The notes: a model not told the origin generated them from the sequence alone. Counted from the first letter of the stretch, positions 10,531 to 21,950 are shown. The stretch is DNA of 64,000 bases from Nematopogon swammerdamellus (GCA_946902875.1 OX336338.1:5323971-5387970), one strand, 5' to 3'. Made by a program: numbers and translations.

Positions 10531-10877
10531 GTCAGCTTCGATAGCTCAGTGGTGCAGACAGTCAACTGTCGCTATTGAATTTTAAGCAACGCTGGGTGCG
10601 GTCAGTACTTAGATGGGTGACCGCTGACCGTTGGAGGCTGACCAAGGTTCGGATTCCTCGTAAAACTGTAAGTCCCTTCCCTCGTAATCTTACTTGGTGG
10701 TAGGGTTTAACCTTCCCGGGTTGATACCACCGCACTGAATTAAACGTCGGTCGAAACGGCTATGTAAATAGTTTGTGTTTTCCGACCAGTTCAGTGTAGT
10801 CAGCACGATCAAAGGGGGAAGCACTGACATGGCACTGGTGTTATGGGCTGACATCACGGACGTTGTAGGTGATGTTG
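10531..10877 (+). mobile_element. Composite tRNA/5S SINE, copy 1
   Basis: Head: tRNA-like box A TAGCTCAGTGGTGC (10542-10555). Next is 10582-10625, which matches the internal control region of 5S rRNA (TTAAGCAACG, GCGGTCAGTACTT, GATGGGTGACCGC). Then a box-B-like GGTTCGGATTCC (10646-10657). A body of about 200 bp follows (CGGTTTCG-like, CTATGTAAATAGTTTGTGTT, GAAGCACTGACATGGCA) and ends at GGGCTGACATCACGGACGTT. No coding. Other copies: 38699-39074, 58873-59255, 59273-59798 and 62967-63335; fragments at 14662 and 49010. Confidence 0.85.
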
Positions 10878-11070
10878 CAGAACTTAGTAGAATGGACAGA
10901 CATAAACGTGTTACGGAAGCCTACTTTTATTATAAAATAACCGTCGGAGGACCTTGGTTGAAAATTGTAAAATTTAGTAGAACGGATAGACATGCATATG
11001 TTACGGAACCCTACATTCATTTTGCAGAACTTAGTAGAATGGACAGACATAAACGTGTTACGGAACCCTA
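10878..11070 (+). repeat. Three tandem copies of a 48-bp motif
   Basis: The phrase ACTTAGTAGAATGGACAGAC, followed by a GTTACGGAACCCTAC end, occurs at about 10878, 10966 and 11022 (the middle copy diverged). It looks like locally duplicated family B tail sequence. Confidence 0.65.
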
Positions 11071-11269
11071 CTTAACAGTTGCACTCCGGGAGTGCCGGCA
11101 GATCCCGTGCCACTCTAACTTAACCCTTAACGCAATGACTTAAGGTTTCATTTTAAAAATGACGCTGACGCGATGTCGCGAGTTATACATTTTTACCCAC
11201 CTAAAAAAGTGCCAAGAGCCGCTAAAGAAGTTTTCACTTCAAAAACCTCAGGGTTATCCCCTTTCAAAT

Positions 11270-12195
11270 AAAAAAAAAAAGAATTTTCAAAATCGGCCCA
11301 CAATTGACGGAGTAATCGCGTAACAAACATCCAAAAAAAGAAAACATACCGTCGAATTGAGAATCTTTTAGGTCTAAAGTAAATTTCTCGTGAAGACAAA
11401 TGCAACGAGCCCAAACACGATGGGTTTATCATGTGTAGTTTAGGAGTTCCTATGGCCACCTTCTGTCTCCATCATCAAACCAGCTCGATGGTACTCGGTA
11501 CAGTAGGTACTGGCCAGGTACCATAATAAATTAAGCGCCGGTCGGAAAAGATAAAAAATTTCAAATTTAGAATATTCATGAAACAAGGGTCCGAATATGT
11601 ATCACTAGTATATCGATTCATGTATTTCAACAGGACAGAGAAAATTTCAAAATATTAGGTACTTATTTAATACTTTTTAGTTTTTTTTGTTTTGTTTTTT
11701 GGAAATCGGTTTAATATTTTTTAAAACAGTTTTTATTTCATTCTTTTTAGTAATATTACATAAAAAAGAATAATCGAAATCGAATAATCGAAATCGATTG
11801 AAGTGGTACAGAATTATTCGCCATATGTGTCAGACTGCAAATTGCTGAATAAGTCCACATCACAAATGTTTTGCTGAAGGTAACCACACACCATACTAAT
11901 TTATCAAACTGAAAATTGCCGAAAACGACCACATCACAAGTTTTGCTGAAGGTAACCACACACCATAGTATTATGCTGATTTTTCGAAAACCACTGAACC
12001 AATTTCGATAAAATTGAAATGGGACCACCTCGGAAGTATGACCTAACTAACAAAAAAAGAATTTTCTAAATCGGCCCTCAATTGACGGAGAAATCGTGTT
12101 ACAAACATACAAAAAAAAAAAATAATAAAAAAAATAAAAAAAAAAAAACATACAGACGAATTGAGAACCTCCTCCTTTTTTGGAAGTCGGTTAAA
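11270..12195 (-). repeat. Family E repeat copies, degenerate
   Basis: TCGGCCCACAATTGACGG (11295) and TCGGCCCTCAATTGACGG (12070) begin repeated blocks that end ACGAATTGAGAACCTCCTCC...GGAAGTCGGTTAAAAAC (12148-12196). This is the reverse of the CCGACTTC...GGAGGTTCTCAATTCG phrase at 60300. A 60-bp motif GTAACCACACACCATA is repeated at 11879 and 11951. Confidence 0.6.
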
Positions 12196-12303
12196 AACAA
12201 GATTTATTGTGTACACACTGCTTACTCCAATGAAGCGTAATAAAATAGTATATCTATTTTCGAAAAGTCTGAAGTTACTTGATTGTAGCTATATACTGAA
12301 TGT

Positions 12304-12645
12304 GAAACGTATACACATACACACACCACACGCTGTATCCCGACAACATGGGTAAGCAGAGTAATCGGTGTTGTGCTGCAAGTATTCTGGTGAATTACAA
12401 TCACAACACCGGCCACCACGTTTAGCAAAGTATTTGGACTAGATAACTATCAAGCAGCAAGTAAGGCGTCGACCTGCTGCATGACTCGGCGGAAAGACCG
12501 TGCCAAGATGAGAGGTGAATAACCTGTCGCCCTTTAGCACGGCATCTTGTCCTTATCCTTTAGTCGCATTTTACACATGCACGGAGAGAGATGCAGTGGG
12601 GCTATTCTTTTTAAGCACCGGCCCTACCGAGGGCCCCACACATGA
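12304..12645 (-). mobile_element. Family A retroposon copy
   Basis: Reverse of a unit that begins GTGGGGCCGGTAC, passes TGCATGT-x-GTAAAAGGCGACTAAGG and GGTGTTGTGCTG, and ends in a tetranucleotide TATG-type tail. Five copies are in the window (12304, 14127, 15836, 17965, 36403). The 3' simple repeat suggests LINE-mobilised retroposition. Confidence 0.7.
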
Positions 12646-12689
12646 AAGATATCAGGAATTCAAGTGCACGTTAGTACCTTTTTTTATTA

Positions 12690-13060
12690 CACCCGAACTG
12701 GGTGACTGTGCTCGAGGTCGGAGCCTCAGGCGCAGCCAATTTCACCCCCGAGGAGATGCCGGTCCGTCCGAATTGAAGGCGGACTAAAGTCGCTGGGGAT
12801 GTTCCGTGGATTGTAGGAGTGGGGAAAGATATTCCCCGGTAGCCCATTCCACACCTTTGTAGTACGACACAAGAATTATTTAGCGAATCGCGCAGTTCGA
12901 AGAACTATTCTGTCGACTACAAAGGGATAATCCACGGCAGTATGGCGGGTTTGTCGAATACGAACAGAAGGAGGAGGGACGAGGGAATCGATTTCCTCAG
13001 AGCAGTGGCCATAACAAGGTGTAAAAGTGCTGGAAGATTGTCGGATCAATGATCCAACGG
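12690..13060 (-). pseudogene. Second Jockey-like LINE, RT C-terminal fragment
   Basis: Reverse of the sequence at 48297-48655. That copy reads VVDRRVLRTARFSKSF, then RTAKVWNGLPGNIFP and ends GGAAGCAATAAAAA. The copy here is diverged and interrupted. Confidence 0.65.
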
Positions 13061-13268
13061 TTGATCTGCGCTTCAGTGGTTGAAGGGCCTACGTGAGTAC
13101 GGAGTCGCCAATGAGAAAATGAAACTGTTTGTAATACCTTTTCTCACTCATATCTGGGATTTGACGAGAGTAATTTTTTTCTTTAATTTGCTTTAGAATT
13201 CAGTTTTTGAATGGGGAATGAATTTTTTCCCCTAATTTTTAACTTTTTGCCTTTTATGGTTAAAAGGT

Positions 13269-13524
13269 TAAAAGGAAAAACGGAACCTTTATAAGATCAC
13301 TCCGGTGTCCTTCCGTCTGTCACAGAGTTTTTTTTTTATAATTTGGTGGCATATCCGCCATAATAACACATATTCTGTGAAAATTTTAACCGGTTACCTA
13401 TTTTTAATCGGTTGAAAAGATACAGCCCTCATACGGACGGACAGACAAGCAGACAGACAGACAGACATGCGGCGGCGTAGGCATATTAATAGGCTTCCGT
13501 ATGGTATGGATACGCAACCCTAAA
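13269..13524 (+). mobile_element. Family B interspersed repeat
   Basis: Carries CCGCCATAATAACACATATTC, TGTGAAAATTTTAACCGG, a GACAGACAGACA tract and TAGGC-x-TATTAATAGGCTTCCG, as in the 31950 copy. Confidence 0.7.
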
Positions 13525-13789
13525 AAAGTTCAGCCTATCCTCATTCAGCTTTCGGGCCAGATCGAGGGCCAGATTCGTTCCTGACTTTCGTTCCGCGCAC
13601 ACTCCACCTAAATTTATATTTTTTTTATTTTTCATGTCGATGTATTTTGATCTTTTTAGATGTACAACTTTTTAGGTCTTAAAATATTTCAATGTTATAT
13701 AAATACAAATCTAAAAACATAAGATATGAGTCCGAAATCCGATGTGCACATAACTTTGATTTCATACTTTTACTAGTTTTTGCAAGCGG

Positions 13790-14095
13790 CTTCGCTCGCT
13801 GTAGACTCGGTTTAAGAATAAATCCGATTTAAACGCAAATATAATGTGATAATAAACGATCGCTTTCCTTATATTCTCTCACTCTCTCTCTATCTCTATC
13901 TCTCCCATCCATACTATACATTCTTCTTCAACGGCTCAGCCCTAATGCTATTTAGCTATAGTGAGCCTCAAGAACTACTCTTTCCATTGGTGCAAACCAC
14001 ATCAAAATCTGTGCAGTGGTTCCGGAGTTCGCCCTAAACATACATATATACAGACAGACGTTCCATTTTATAAGAAGTAGAGATATAGATAAAGA
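13790..14095 (-). mobile_element. Family F repeat copy
   Basis: Reverse of 30945-31165: (CTCTAT)n-like microsatellite, TAGTGAGCCTCAAGAACTAC, CCATTGGTGCAAACC and CAGACAGACGTTCCATTTTA. It is adjacent to CAAGCGGCTTCGCTCGC, the terminal motif of the family. Confidence 0.65.
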
Positions 14096-14126
14096 TAAAT
14101 TAAAATAAATTAAAAGATAATAAACC

Positions 14127-14450
14127 GTGTGGGGCCGGTACGTGAAAAGAATAGCCCCACTGCATCTCTCCCCGTGCATGTCGTAAAAGGCGACTAGGGC
14201 ATGATGCGGTGCTAAAGGGCGACAGGCTAGCCACCTCTCACCTTGGCACGGTACTTCCACCGAGTCATGCAGCAGGTGGGTCTTAGTGCTTTACATACTT
14301 CTTGATCGATTAAATCTTGTTCGAATATTTTGCGAAACGTGGTGGTCAGTGTTGTGCTGTAATTTACCAGAGTTCTTGCAGCACAACGCCGATTACTCTG
14401 CTTACCCCGATTGTCGGGATTCAGCTTGTGTGATATGTATGTATGTAGAT
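14127..14450 (+). mobile_element. Family A retroposon copy
   Basis: Starts GTGTGGGGCCGGTACGTG and passes CATGTCGTAAAAGGCGACTA, CAGGTGGGTCTTAGTG and GGTGGTCAGTGTTGTGCTG. It ends ATGTATGTATGTAGATAGAGATAGAG. Confidence 0.75.
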
Positions 14451-14661
14451 AGAGATAGAGATAATTCCAATATGCACGTGCGAATACTTAGATTGAAGCG
14501 TTTTTTTTAATGTTATCCGATATGGGTGGCTGAGTCGGAAGGGCCAAAGCACATGCTCCGACCAGCCAATATCACCTCCGAGAAGGTAGGTGCCATACCG
14601 GAGACTTCCCTGGATTTCTGGCTATACTGGACTAGAGGAGAACACAACCGAGGCTGCTATG

Positions 14662-14770
14662 CGGCCATCTTACATCCAGTACGGTGGTACCAACCCAGTC
14701 GGCTACAATTTGAGCCTACCACCTAGTAAAGGGAAGGGAAGCGACCTACAGTTTTACACCGGTTCCGAAC
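14662..14770 (-). repeat. Composite SINE fragment (middle part)
   Basis: CAGTACGGTGGTACCAACCC, CTACCACCTAGTAAAGGGAAGG and CCTACAGTTTTAC match the middle of the minus-strand composite SINE at 38880-38950. Both ends are missing. Confidence 0.6.
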
Positions 14771-14794
14771 GGTGAAGCAGCGGGTGTAGGTTAT

Positions 14795-14904
14795 GCACGT
14801 AAATTTTTTCGTCAGAAAAAACTCATTGGTACACGCCGACCGGATTCGAACTTCGGACCTCTCGCATGAGAAGCCGATGCCCAAACCACTCGGCCACCCG
14901 CCCG
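14795..14904 (-). mobile_element. tRNA-derived SINE, tRNA-Ser/Leu-like head
   Basis: The minus strand of 14904-14832 reads like a class II tRNA body: GGCCGAGTGGTT box A, a TCTCATGCGAGAGG variable-arm-like hairpin and GTTCGAATCCGGTCGGCGTG box B. A short tail GTACCAATGAGTTTTTTC follows. A second copy at 60095-60188 shares the tail, so this is a SINE, not a functional tRNA gene. Confidence 0.75.
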
Positions 14905-15183
14905 CACAGTTGAATAGAAGATCCTGGTTGCTGAACCCACTTAGGCTAGGTTGCAAATGTAGCTATGGTACCTAGTGCATTGTGCTCTGTAGGTCTGTAG
15001 GTACCTAGGTGTGCGGTTCGGCCCAGGGTGTATGTACATATAGGTGGTACCTATGTGTATGTAAGCCTGTTGAAGCGGCTGGCTAACCGTGACAGGTTCT
15101 ACCGCGACCATTACACCGAGCTATCTAGCAAGTCAGTCAGCTGCGTCCACATGTGACCGTATTTATTCACTTTTGACAGAAAT

Positions 15184-15300
15184 TCTATATGTAGAATAGA
15201 ATAGAATAGAAACTCTTTATTGCGCACAAATTGAAGGAAAACAGTACACGACAAGAAACAAGAAATACAGGAGTGCGCAAAGTAGTGATTTCTTCCAGTC
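15184..15300 (-). mobile_element. LINE 3' tail, (TATTC)n end
   Basis: On the plus strand (GAATA)n is followed by ACTCTTTATTGCGCACAAAT. This is the usual appearance of a 5'-truncated LINE 3' end inserted in minus orientation. Confidence 0.6.
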
Positions 15301-15504
15301 AACCTTTGGGTGATGGATGACTGATGAGGAATAATATTATACAGAGAAAGAAATATGGGTAGTGCAAGCGAAAGGGAGGAGGAATTAATGCTAGACTACT
15401 TAGGTCTTAGACTATTCGTTCGCTAGCCTTCGTTTGACTTCGTTATTTAGATCTGTACGCGGCTTTAGAAGACTTTCAACACTTATACCTGAACTGAGTA
15501 AGTA

Positions 15505-15615
15505 TTGTATTGTTTATTGATCGATCATTCATATGGCAGTTAGACTGCACTCGAACTTGTCACAATTTGTTCTATCCGGTTCGATTACACCCACGAAGAA
15601 GAACCGGCCAGAAAC
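15505..15615 (-). mobile_element. LINE 3' tail, (ACAAT)n end
   Basis: GTATTGTATTGTTTATTGAT and GGCAGTTAGACTGCACTCG match, in reverse, the insert at 36552-36645. It continues into ACGAAGAAGAACCGGCCAGA, a phrase common in lepidopteran LINEs. Confidence 0.6.
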
Positions 15616-15835
15616 TTCGCAGGGTATTTTTTTATACCTACATATATTTTATAAGTATTTAGTGACTACTTAGCCACATAATAACACCACCCATAATTTA
15701 TCGAAAAAACAGCTTGACAGCATGATTAACAATTTTGCTGAGAGTTTTGACTACAAAGACTTATTTATTATTTAAGTGAATCAGGTGTAAAGAGCCTTTG
15801 TCAAACTTTGATACGTAATGAAGTAGAGAAGCATT

Positions 15836-16180
15836 TCATATGTACATACATACATATCACACACGCTGGAACCCAACAATCGGGGTGAGCAGAGTAATCG
15901 GTGTTGTGCCTCAAGTACTCTGGTAAATTACAGCACAACACCGACCACCACGTTTCGCGAAGTATTCGAACAAGATTCAATCGATCAAGCAGCAAGTAAG
16001 GCTAGAAGACCCACCTGCTGCATGACTCCGTGGAAGTACCGTTCCAAGGTGAGAGGTGGCGTACCTGTCGCCCATTAGCACGGCATCTTGTCCTTATCCC
16101 TTAGTCGCCTTTTACGACATGCATGGGGTGGGGAGATATGCAGTGGGGATATTCTTTTTAAGTACCGGCCCCACACGGTT
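15836..16180 (-). mobile_element. Family A retroposon copy
   Basis: On the plus strand it starts with ATGTACATACATACATATCA, passes CAACAATCGGGGTGAGCAG and CACAACACCGACCACCACG, and ends CCGGCCCCACACGG. Reverse orientation of the family unit. Confidence 0.75.
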
Positions 16181-16189
16181 TTCATTTCA

Positions 16190-16480
16190 TAATTTCATAT
16201 GTGTGTCGATGTGTGGATGCGCAGTTGCGGCGGGCAGACGAGGAGCGAGCGAACGGTACGCGAGGCGCGCGTGCGGACGCGGGGGCGGCGCGGGAGTGCG
16301 CGGCGGGGGTGGAGGCGGCGTGTGGAAGGCGGGGGCGGAGGTCGCGAGGCCGGCGACTTGCCCTGCGGCGAAAGTCCGTTCCCACGGCAGCGGCCGACCG
16401 GCGCGCGGCGACAGGTGCGCGCGCGCTCTGCGGAGACTCTGACGGAGGCGCCCCGCCGCCGCCGCCGCTGACGCCGCGGC
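16190..16480. other. CpG-rich segment, possible promoter or first exon
   Basis: A sharp GC/CpG-rich island between repeats, with CGG/CCG runs (16452-16462). All frames are open because stops are AT-rich, so the reading frames here carry no weight. A donor-like CAG|GTGCGC is at 16411. It could be a host 5' exon or an old GC-rich repeat. Confidence 0.3.
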
Positions 16481-16531
16481 GGTCAACTACTATTGCTCCC
16501 CCAATCTTAGAAATCTCATTCATATTGTTTA

Positions 16532-17481
16532 CTAGCTTTTGCCCGCGGCTTCGCTCGTGTGAAATTCGTATTTGAAAAGAAGAAAGCGTGTATGCCCGCT
16601 GCCGTACCTTTATTTCGGCGCGCGGAACAACTCGGTTTGTATGAGAGCCACATCTTATCGAAACCGGAACTGAATTTTATTTTGCCTATCCTGTGTCCCG
16701 TATAGTAAAAATCTCATAAAGCAAAGGTAACTTACTCAATGACTATCCCTTACAGATTTATTATTAGTATTGATTGACGATGACCATATAATATGAGATT
16801 ATAGGTATCAAGTTACTATTGTTGTAAGCGTGGAAAATAGAATATCAATCGATCATCGATTTTTTATTTCATATTCCTACATTATGCTTTATTTTGCTAC
16901 TGTAACCTGCTTATCTTTCAATGTACCTACGCAAGTCTCAAACATCTAAAGATTGATTGTAAGAAATCTCTATAAGGGATAAGTCCGCCTTTGCACCGCA
17001 CGTTATTGTTTGTTTGCATACTGTATGCTATGTTGATTTAAGTTTGTGGAGCAATGATGCATTTCTACCTGTAAATATGATTCTTGACATAAAACCAAAA
17101 TCATCAAAGCTACTTAATAATAAATCTGTAAGGGATGGTCATGGAGTAAGTTACTTCGTTTTATGAGATACCGAGTTTGTAGACTCTATTTATGATACTA
17201 AAACTAAATTGATGATTTTTAGAAATATTTTTTGTATGTTCCTCCATAACTCTTAAACTGATCATCCGAATTTGATTAAACCTAGTACAAGCATATTTAC
17301 CTGTACGAGACACAGGATAGGCTAAATAAATTTCAGTTCCGGTTCCTCTAAGATGTGGCTCTCAATCTCATACAAATCGAATTGTTCCGCGCGTCAAAAT
17401 AAAAGGTACGATAGCGGGCTTACTTGCCTTCTTCTTTTTAAATACGAATTTAACGCGAGCGAAGCCGCCGGCAAAAGCTAG
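16532..17481. mobile_element. Foldback DNA element with about 190-bp inverted ends
   Basis: Left CTAGCTTTTGCCCGCGGCTT and right, in reverse, CTAGCTTTTGCCGGCGGCTT are matching ends. Both continue through ACGAATTT and a TTCCGCGCG block to CCTATCCTGTGTC. The flanks carry TTTA on both sides (16528-16531, 17482-17485), a candidate 4-bp target duplication. The non-coding interior (17100-17330) is repeated at 39245-39440. Confidence 0.75.
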
Positions 17482-17964
17482 TTTAAATAATAAAAGCACT
17501 ATTTGAAGTTTCATAAGCTGTCCCTATATCCCTACCATACTTACAGGTATTATGTTTATCTTGTTCTTTGTCCTGTTATGTGTGACCGCACCTATAATCT
17601 AGAACGTTATAGACATGTGCTCTTGACTTGGTTTGGCTATACTTACTTGCATTTATTCACGTCGTCTCTCCCGCTCCGCTAATAAATGTTGAAATTATTT
17701 ATTAACCAAGAAACTTAAGCTTAAACTGTTTAGAAAGAAAAAATAAATCATATTATTATATCAAACTATACTATATAATTAAAGTAAAGATTTCCTACAT
17801 TGGGGCGGTTATTGTTGTCCCAAGGACTGAAGCAGCATTCCCCCGCTGAATGTTTTGGGTGAGAAAAGCTCTTGCATGACGACGGTCTCCGGAATAAGCT
17901 TTATAATACTTATAAATTATTTTCTCCTTTACAATAAACTTCCTAATAATGTGTTATATTTTGA

Positions 17965-18285
17965 GTTGTTTAAAAAGAATAGCGCCACTGCATCTCTACC
18001 CGTGCATGTCGTAAAAGGCGACTAAGGGATAAGGACAAAATGCCGTGCTAAAGGGCGACAGGGTATAGTCACACCTCCTCTCACCTTGGAACGGTCCTTC
18101 CACCGACTCATGCCCTCATACCTTACTTGCTGCTTGATAGTTATGTATCTTGTCCGAATACTTTGCTAACGTGGTGGTCGGTGTTGTGCTGTAATTTACA
18201 AGAGTACCTGCAGCACAACTCCGATTACTCTGCTTACCCGGATTGTCGGTAAACATCGTATGGTATGTATGTATGTATAACTAAA
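17965..18285 (+). mobile_element. Family A retroposon copy
   Basis: AAAAAGAATAGCGCCACTGC, GTCGTAAAAGGCGACTAAGG, GGTGGTCGGTGTTGTGCTG, then the tail GGTATGTATGTATGTATAA. Confidence 0.7.
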
Positions 18286-18471
18286 TTAAAATAAAAATTT
18301 CCTCCATTGGAGCGGTTATTGTTGTAACCGAAGAAGCGTCCACCCGCTGAATGGCCAAGCTTCGCGAAATAAGCTTCATAATACCTATTTATAAATTAAT
18401 TTCTTCATTACGATACATTTCATATTATGTGTTATACCTACCTTTGAGTTGCTTACACCATAAGCTACAGC

Positions 18472-18956
18472 AGTAGCGCCCAAACGGTCGATCGCGATCA
18501 CCGGTCGATCGCTGAAGAGGCTTTTAGGTCGATCGCTGAAAATATGTAGAGCAAGAAGTGACTCGTAGACCCATCAAATAATTCATAATATTTGGTGTGA
18601 CTAACATTTACTGCGGGTGGTGTCGTCTTCCGCAAGGACAGCAATAGTAACAAATATAAAGATTCGTTTAATTTGATTAATTAAAAGAATAAATTACACT
18701 CAATGCAGTTGCATTTATAAATTTTTTTTATTAATTTAGAAACAATACGTAGTTGATTATGGTTTTATTTGCCCTAATTAAAATAACAAAAATAGATAAA
18801 ATATTTTAAATTATTATTATAACTGATTCTAACAAACATAACTCTAGAAAATATTAAACAACGAAAACTTTTAGTACAAGTGTCGATCTTACAGCATTTT
18901 AATGTTTTGTAGGTAGATCTTCATACAAAAGTATGGGCACACGACGAACTATCAGC
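18472..18956. mobile_element. Possible hAT-like element
   Basis: The left end CAGTAGCGCCCAAACGGTCG and repeated GGTCGATCGC motifs resemble hAT-type ends. The right end is uncertain: GATCTTCATACAAAAGTATGGGCACAC near 18956. No convincing target duplication. Confidence 0.35.
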
Positions 18957-19329
18957 TAGAAACCAACATTTGCGATAGTAAACTGAGTTCGACCCTCCTG
19001 GTCATCGTGAAAAGACTGTTCTAGTGTGTAATATAATATTACGTCTCTCTCTACCCCTTTATATTATCTCTCGTTATATCTTGTATGCATGCAGCGTATG
19101 GTTAGAGAAATAGCGTAATTCTTAATCTATCCAGGGCAAGGACCATACAAATACAAGGGATCTTCTATTATTTAAGTATCGTCGTTTTTCACCCTCTCTT
19201 ATCGTAGATTCCTCGATTTTGCACAATTGTTGCAATGATAACGTGATAAGGGAGGATTCATACTTCGGAGGTTAATATAATGCTATGTACAGTACTTTAA
19301 GGATAAGCTTCAAGTTTCTCACGGACCGT

Positions 19330-19480
19330 TCTGTACGAGGCAGTAGGTCTGCTAGCAACACCTGCCTCCCCCGCCGCGCCGCCTCCGCCGCCGAGCCGCC
19401 CCCCCCTCCGTTCTGTGTATCGGAATCAAAAGCTCGCCCCACTCGAAAAATACAGGGCCCCTTCAAATATTGCGTGTACA
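19330..19480. other. Short GC-rich segment
   Basis: CCGCC runs (19370-19410) interrupt AT-rich DNA. No splice-phased frame or recognisable protein on either strand. Confidence 0.4.
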
Positions 19481-19507
19481 TATTACGTGACGTTTGAGCT
19501 AAAATAA

Positions 19508-19884
19508 TAAAAAATCCGACAAGTGCGAGTCGGACTAGCGCACCGAGATTTCCGCACTAAAAAAAAAGTTGAAAAAACCTTTCTTGTATGGGGTGGGGAA
19601 GCCCCTTAATTTTGTACTTTTAAAATTTTTTATTTTATTTGTTGTCATATACGCCATAATAAAATATATTCTGTGAAAATTTAATCCGACTAACTAGGTT
19701 CCAAGATCAAATCAAATCAAACAAATCAAAAAAGTGTTTATTAGTCAGGCACATATAAATAGGTTACAGGTAGATACATAAAAAAACAATGCACGAAGAT
19801 ACAGTAGTAGGACAAACAGACAGACAGAGAGGCGGGGTATGCTTAATAATAGGCTTCCGTACGGAGTACGGAAACCTAAAAAGC
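19508..19884 (+). mobile_element. Family B repeat interrupted by a LINE tail
   Basis: Starts GACAAGTGCGAGTCGGACTA with CGCACCGAGATTTCCG, passes GCCATAATAAAATATATTCTG, is interrupted, then ends GACAGACAGAGAGGCGG and AATAATAGGCTTCCGTACGG. The family B parts flank a LINE tail insert at 19707-19802. Confidence 0.75.
19707..19802 (-). mobile_element. LINE 3' tail nested in family B
   Basis: (ATCAA)n precedes AGTGTTTATTAGTCAGGCAC. AAGAT flanks both sides of the insert, a 5-bp target duplication. Reading order shows it is younger than the host repeat. Confidence 0.75.
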
Positions 19885-21950
19885 TAAAGCATAAAAGCTC
19901 TTAGGTAGAACATAAAGCCCAAAATTTAAATCTTTATATGTCAGTGCTTGACAACTTCATTCTTTCGAACTTCTATGGGTGATAGATAGGTGATATGCAA
20001 AATAAGGATCTCAGGTGAGGATATGGCCTTTCATACAAATTATCTCGCCCCATGTGCCGCAGATTAACAACAACGCCATCTATAAGTACTGCGAGACGCG
20101 AGGCGCGTTACATTACATAAGGCGCGTTGGCAAGAGATTGGTGGATAATTCGCGTTTGTCCACCACTTTATTGAGGACATTTATTCAGATCATATGGGGC
20201 CGTCCTTACGCAATAGTAATATAATATATACCTAAGCCAATTCTTTATTCTTTATTATTTATTCATCCATCATCCATAGACAGTACACTGCATTCAGAAT
20301 TTTGCATGTTTGATTATCAAGCAAAAAAGAACTGGATGCTTTTTTTTACGTCCACTTAGTCTACATTTACATTTACAAAAGTGTTTGCCACTGCCTAAAT
20401 AGTACGAGTCATCACTATTTCTAAAAATGTACCTATAAAAATACCTACAACATTTCTTTTCCTTATGCGTAAACCATTCATATAAGGCCAGTCTCCACAA
20501 ACAGCACCCGTTCACGAGCATCACGCCAGGGCCAGCCAATCTGGGGGATAAGAACCAATATATTCTAGTCTCTATATCCATTCAGTCATATGTACGTTTG
20601 TACTTAACACGCAGCAATTAGAATTAGAAACAATATATGCATGCGTAAGTGCCTAGTTTTAGTATAATAATAACCGTTTTCCTTTCTCATAGACTTAGGC
20701 TTTGAAACACTTTCTCGTAGAATCGAATTGTTACGTTTTATTTGAACTATGCCTAAGGCCCCCACAACTTATATTTTCAATAGACACTGTTTAGAATTAC
20801 TTTGAGATTTCACCCCACGCCGCGCCACCGCCCATTCAACTTAGGTATTAGCAGACTAGTCAAGTTTCCGTGTCGTTCATCGCTGAGTCTGACTTGACTA
20901 AGTAGATACCTTGTGCCTACCGCTCGGCATGTACCACCTGAAACCAAATAAACACTTTGTGATTTAAAATTGACTATAATTTTTTCAGTATTTGCTTTTA
21001 GTTCAACTATATGACATCGAAATCTCTGTAATGTAAAAGTGCCAGTTGAACTCATAGCTCATTTTGATGTAAAATTTTCTAATTATGTGTTTACCTACAC
21101 CGTGTCCCAATTCACAAGGTTCACAATACTGAAAGGGTACTGAAATATCTGTACCTACTTGAACCTGAACAACTTTCGTTTTATGAGAGTTTATTTTGGA
21201 TAGCAATTTTTCTATCTCTCCACACCATGGAGAAATAATACGTCTGTGCTCCACACTGTCTCTCCATACATTTGGTGCTCAGACAGGTCGAGGTTTAAGG
21301 AGCTTGAAAACTATTTTTCTTATAAAAAACTGTTTTTTTACGTATTTTTTTCATGTTTTTATTCTTTAGATTCATGTATATAATTATTGCATTGTATTAT
21401 CTTTATTGCAATCGAATATATAATATATACACGAGGATAAAAGGTTACACTTATTGCTGGCACTTTCTTCCAATTACCTCTTTCGGTACCTCTTTAGTTA
21501 GAACATTATTCGTGACACTGTCTACAAGTAAATTGATTAGTTATTCTAATCCCACTCATTATCCATAAGTACTTTGTAATCCTTATCCATAAGTAATCCA
21601 TAATTCATAAGTTTCGACTTTGAGCACTCGGCAGCCATGAGTGTTGCACCAAGGAATTGGCCTACTCTTATTATGAGCGACCGTCAAATAAACAAAACAT
21701 TCGGAAATATCTCGAAAAAATTGCCAATATCATTAATAAAGAGAACAAATAGGAAATAAATAAAATATTTTGGCTGTATATATTTTACGTATGTATTTAT
21801 TAAATATAATTATGTATATATTTATATAGTAGTATAGTATGTATATAGTATTTACTCTCACCATTAATTTATTTTAGCAGTTTCAAAATTTGATATGACT
21901 AAACAGTGTCGGCGGCATGTACAGCTGAGACAAGACTGGAACTAAAAAAA
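19885..21950. other. Mostly unassigned DNA
   Basis: AT-rich, with a (TTCTTTA)n-like LINE tail candidate at 20240-20290. No exon pair or known family otherwise recognised. Confidence 0.5.

Noticed and set aside
10582..10625. 5S rRNA gene fragment
   Set aside because: The 5S-like segment is embedded in the same larger unit at five places, so it is part of a SINE, not a 5S gene.
14832..14904. Functional tRNA-Ser gene
   Set aside because: The copy shares a non-tRNA 3' tail with 60095-60188 and the acceptor stem does not pair well, so it is a SINE.
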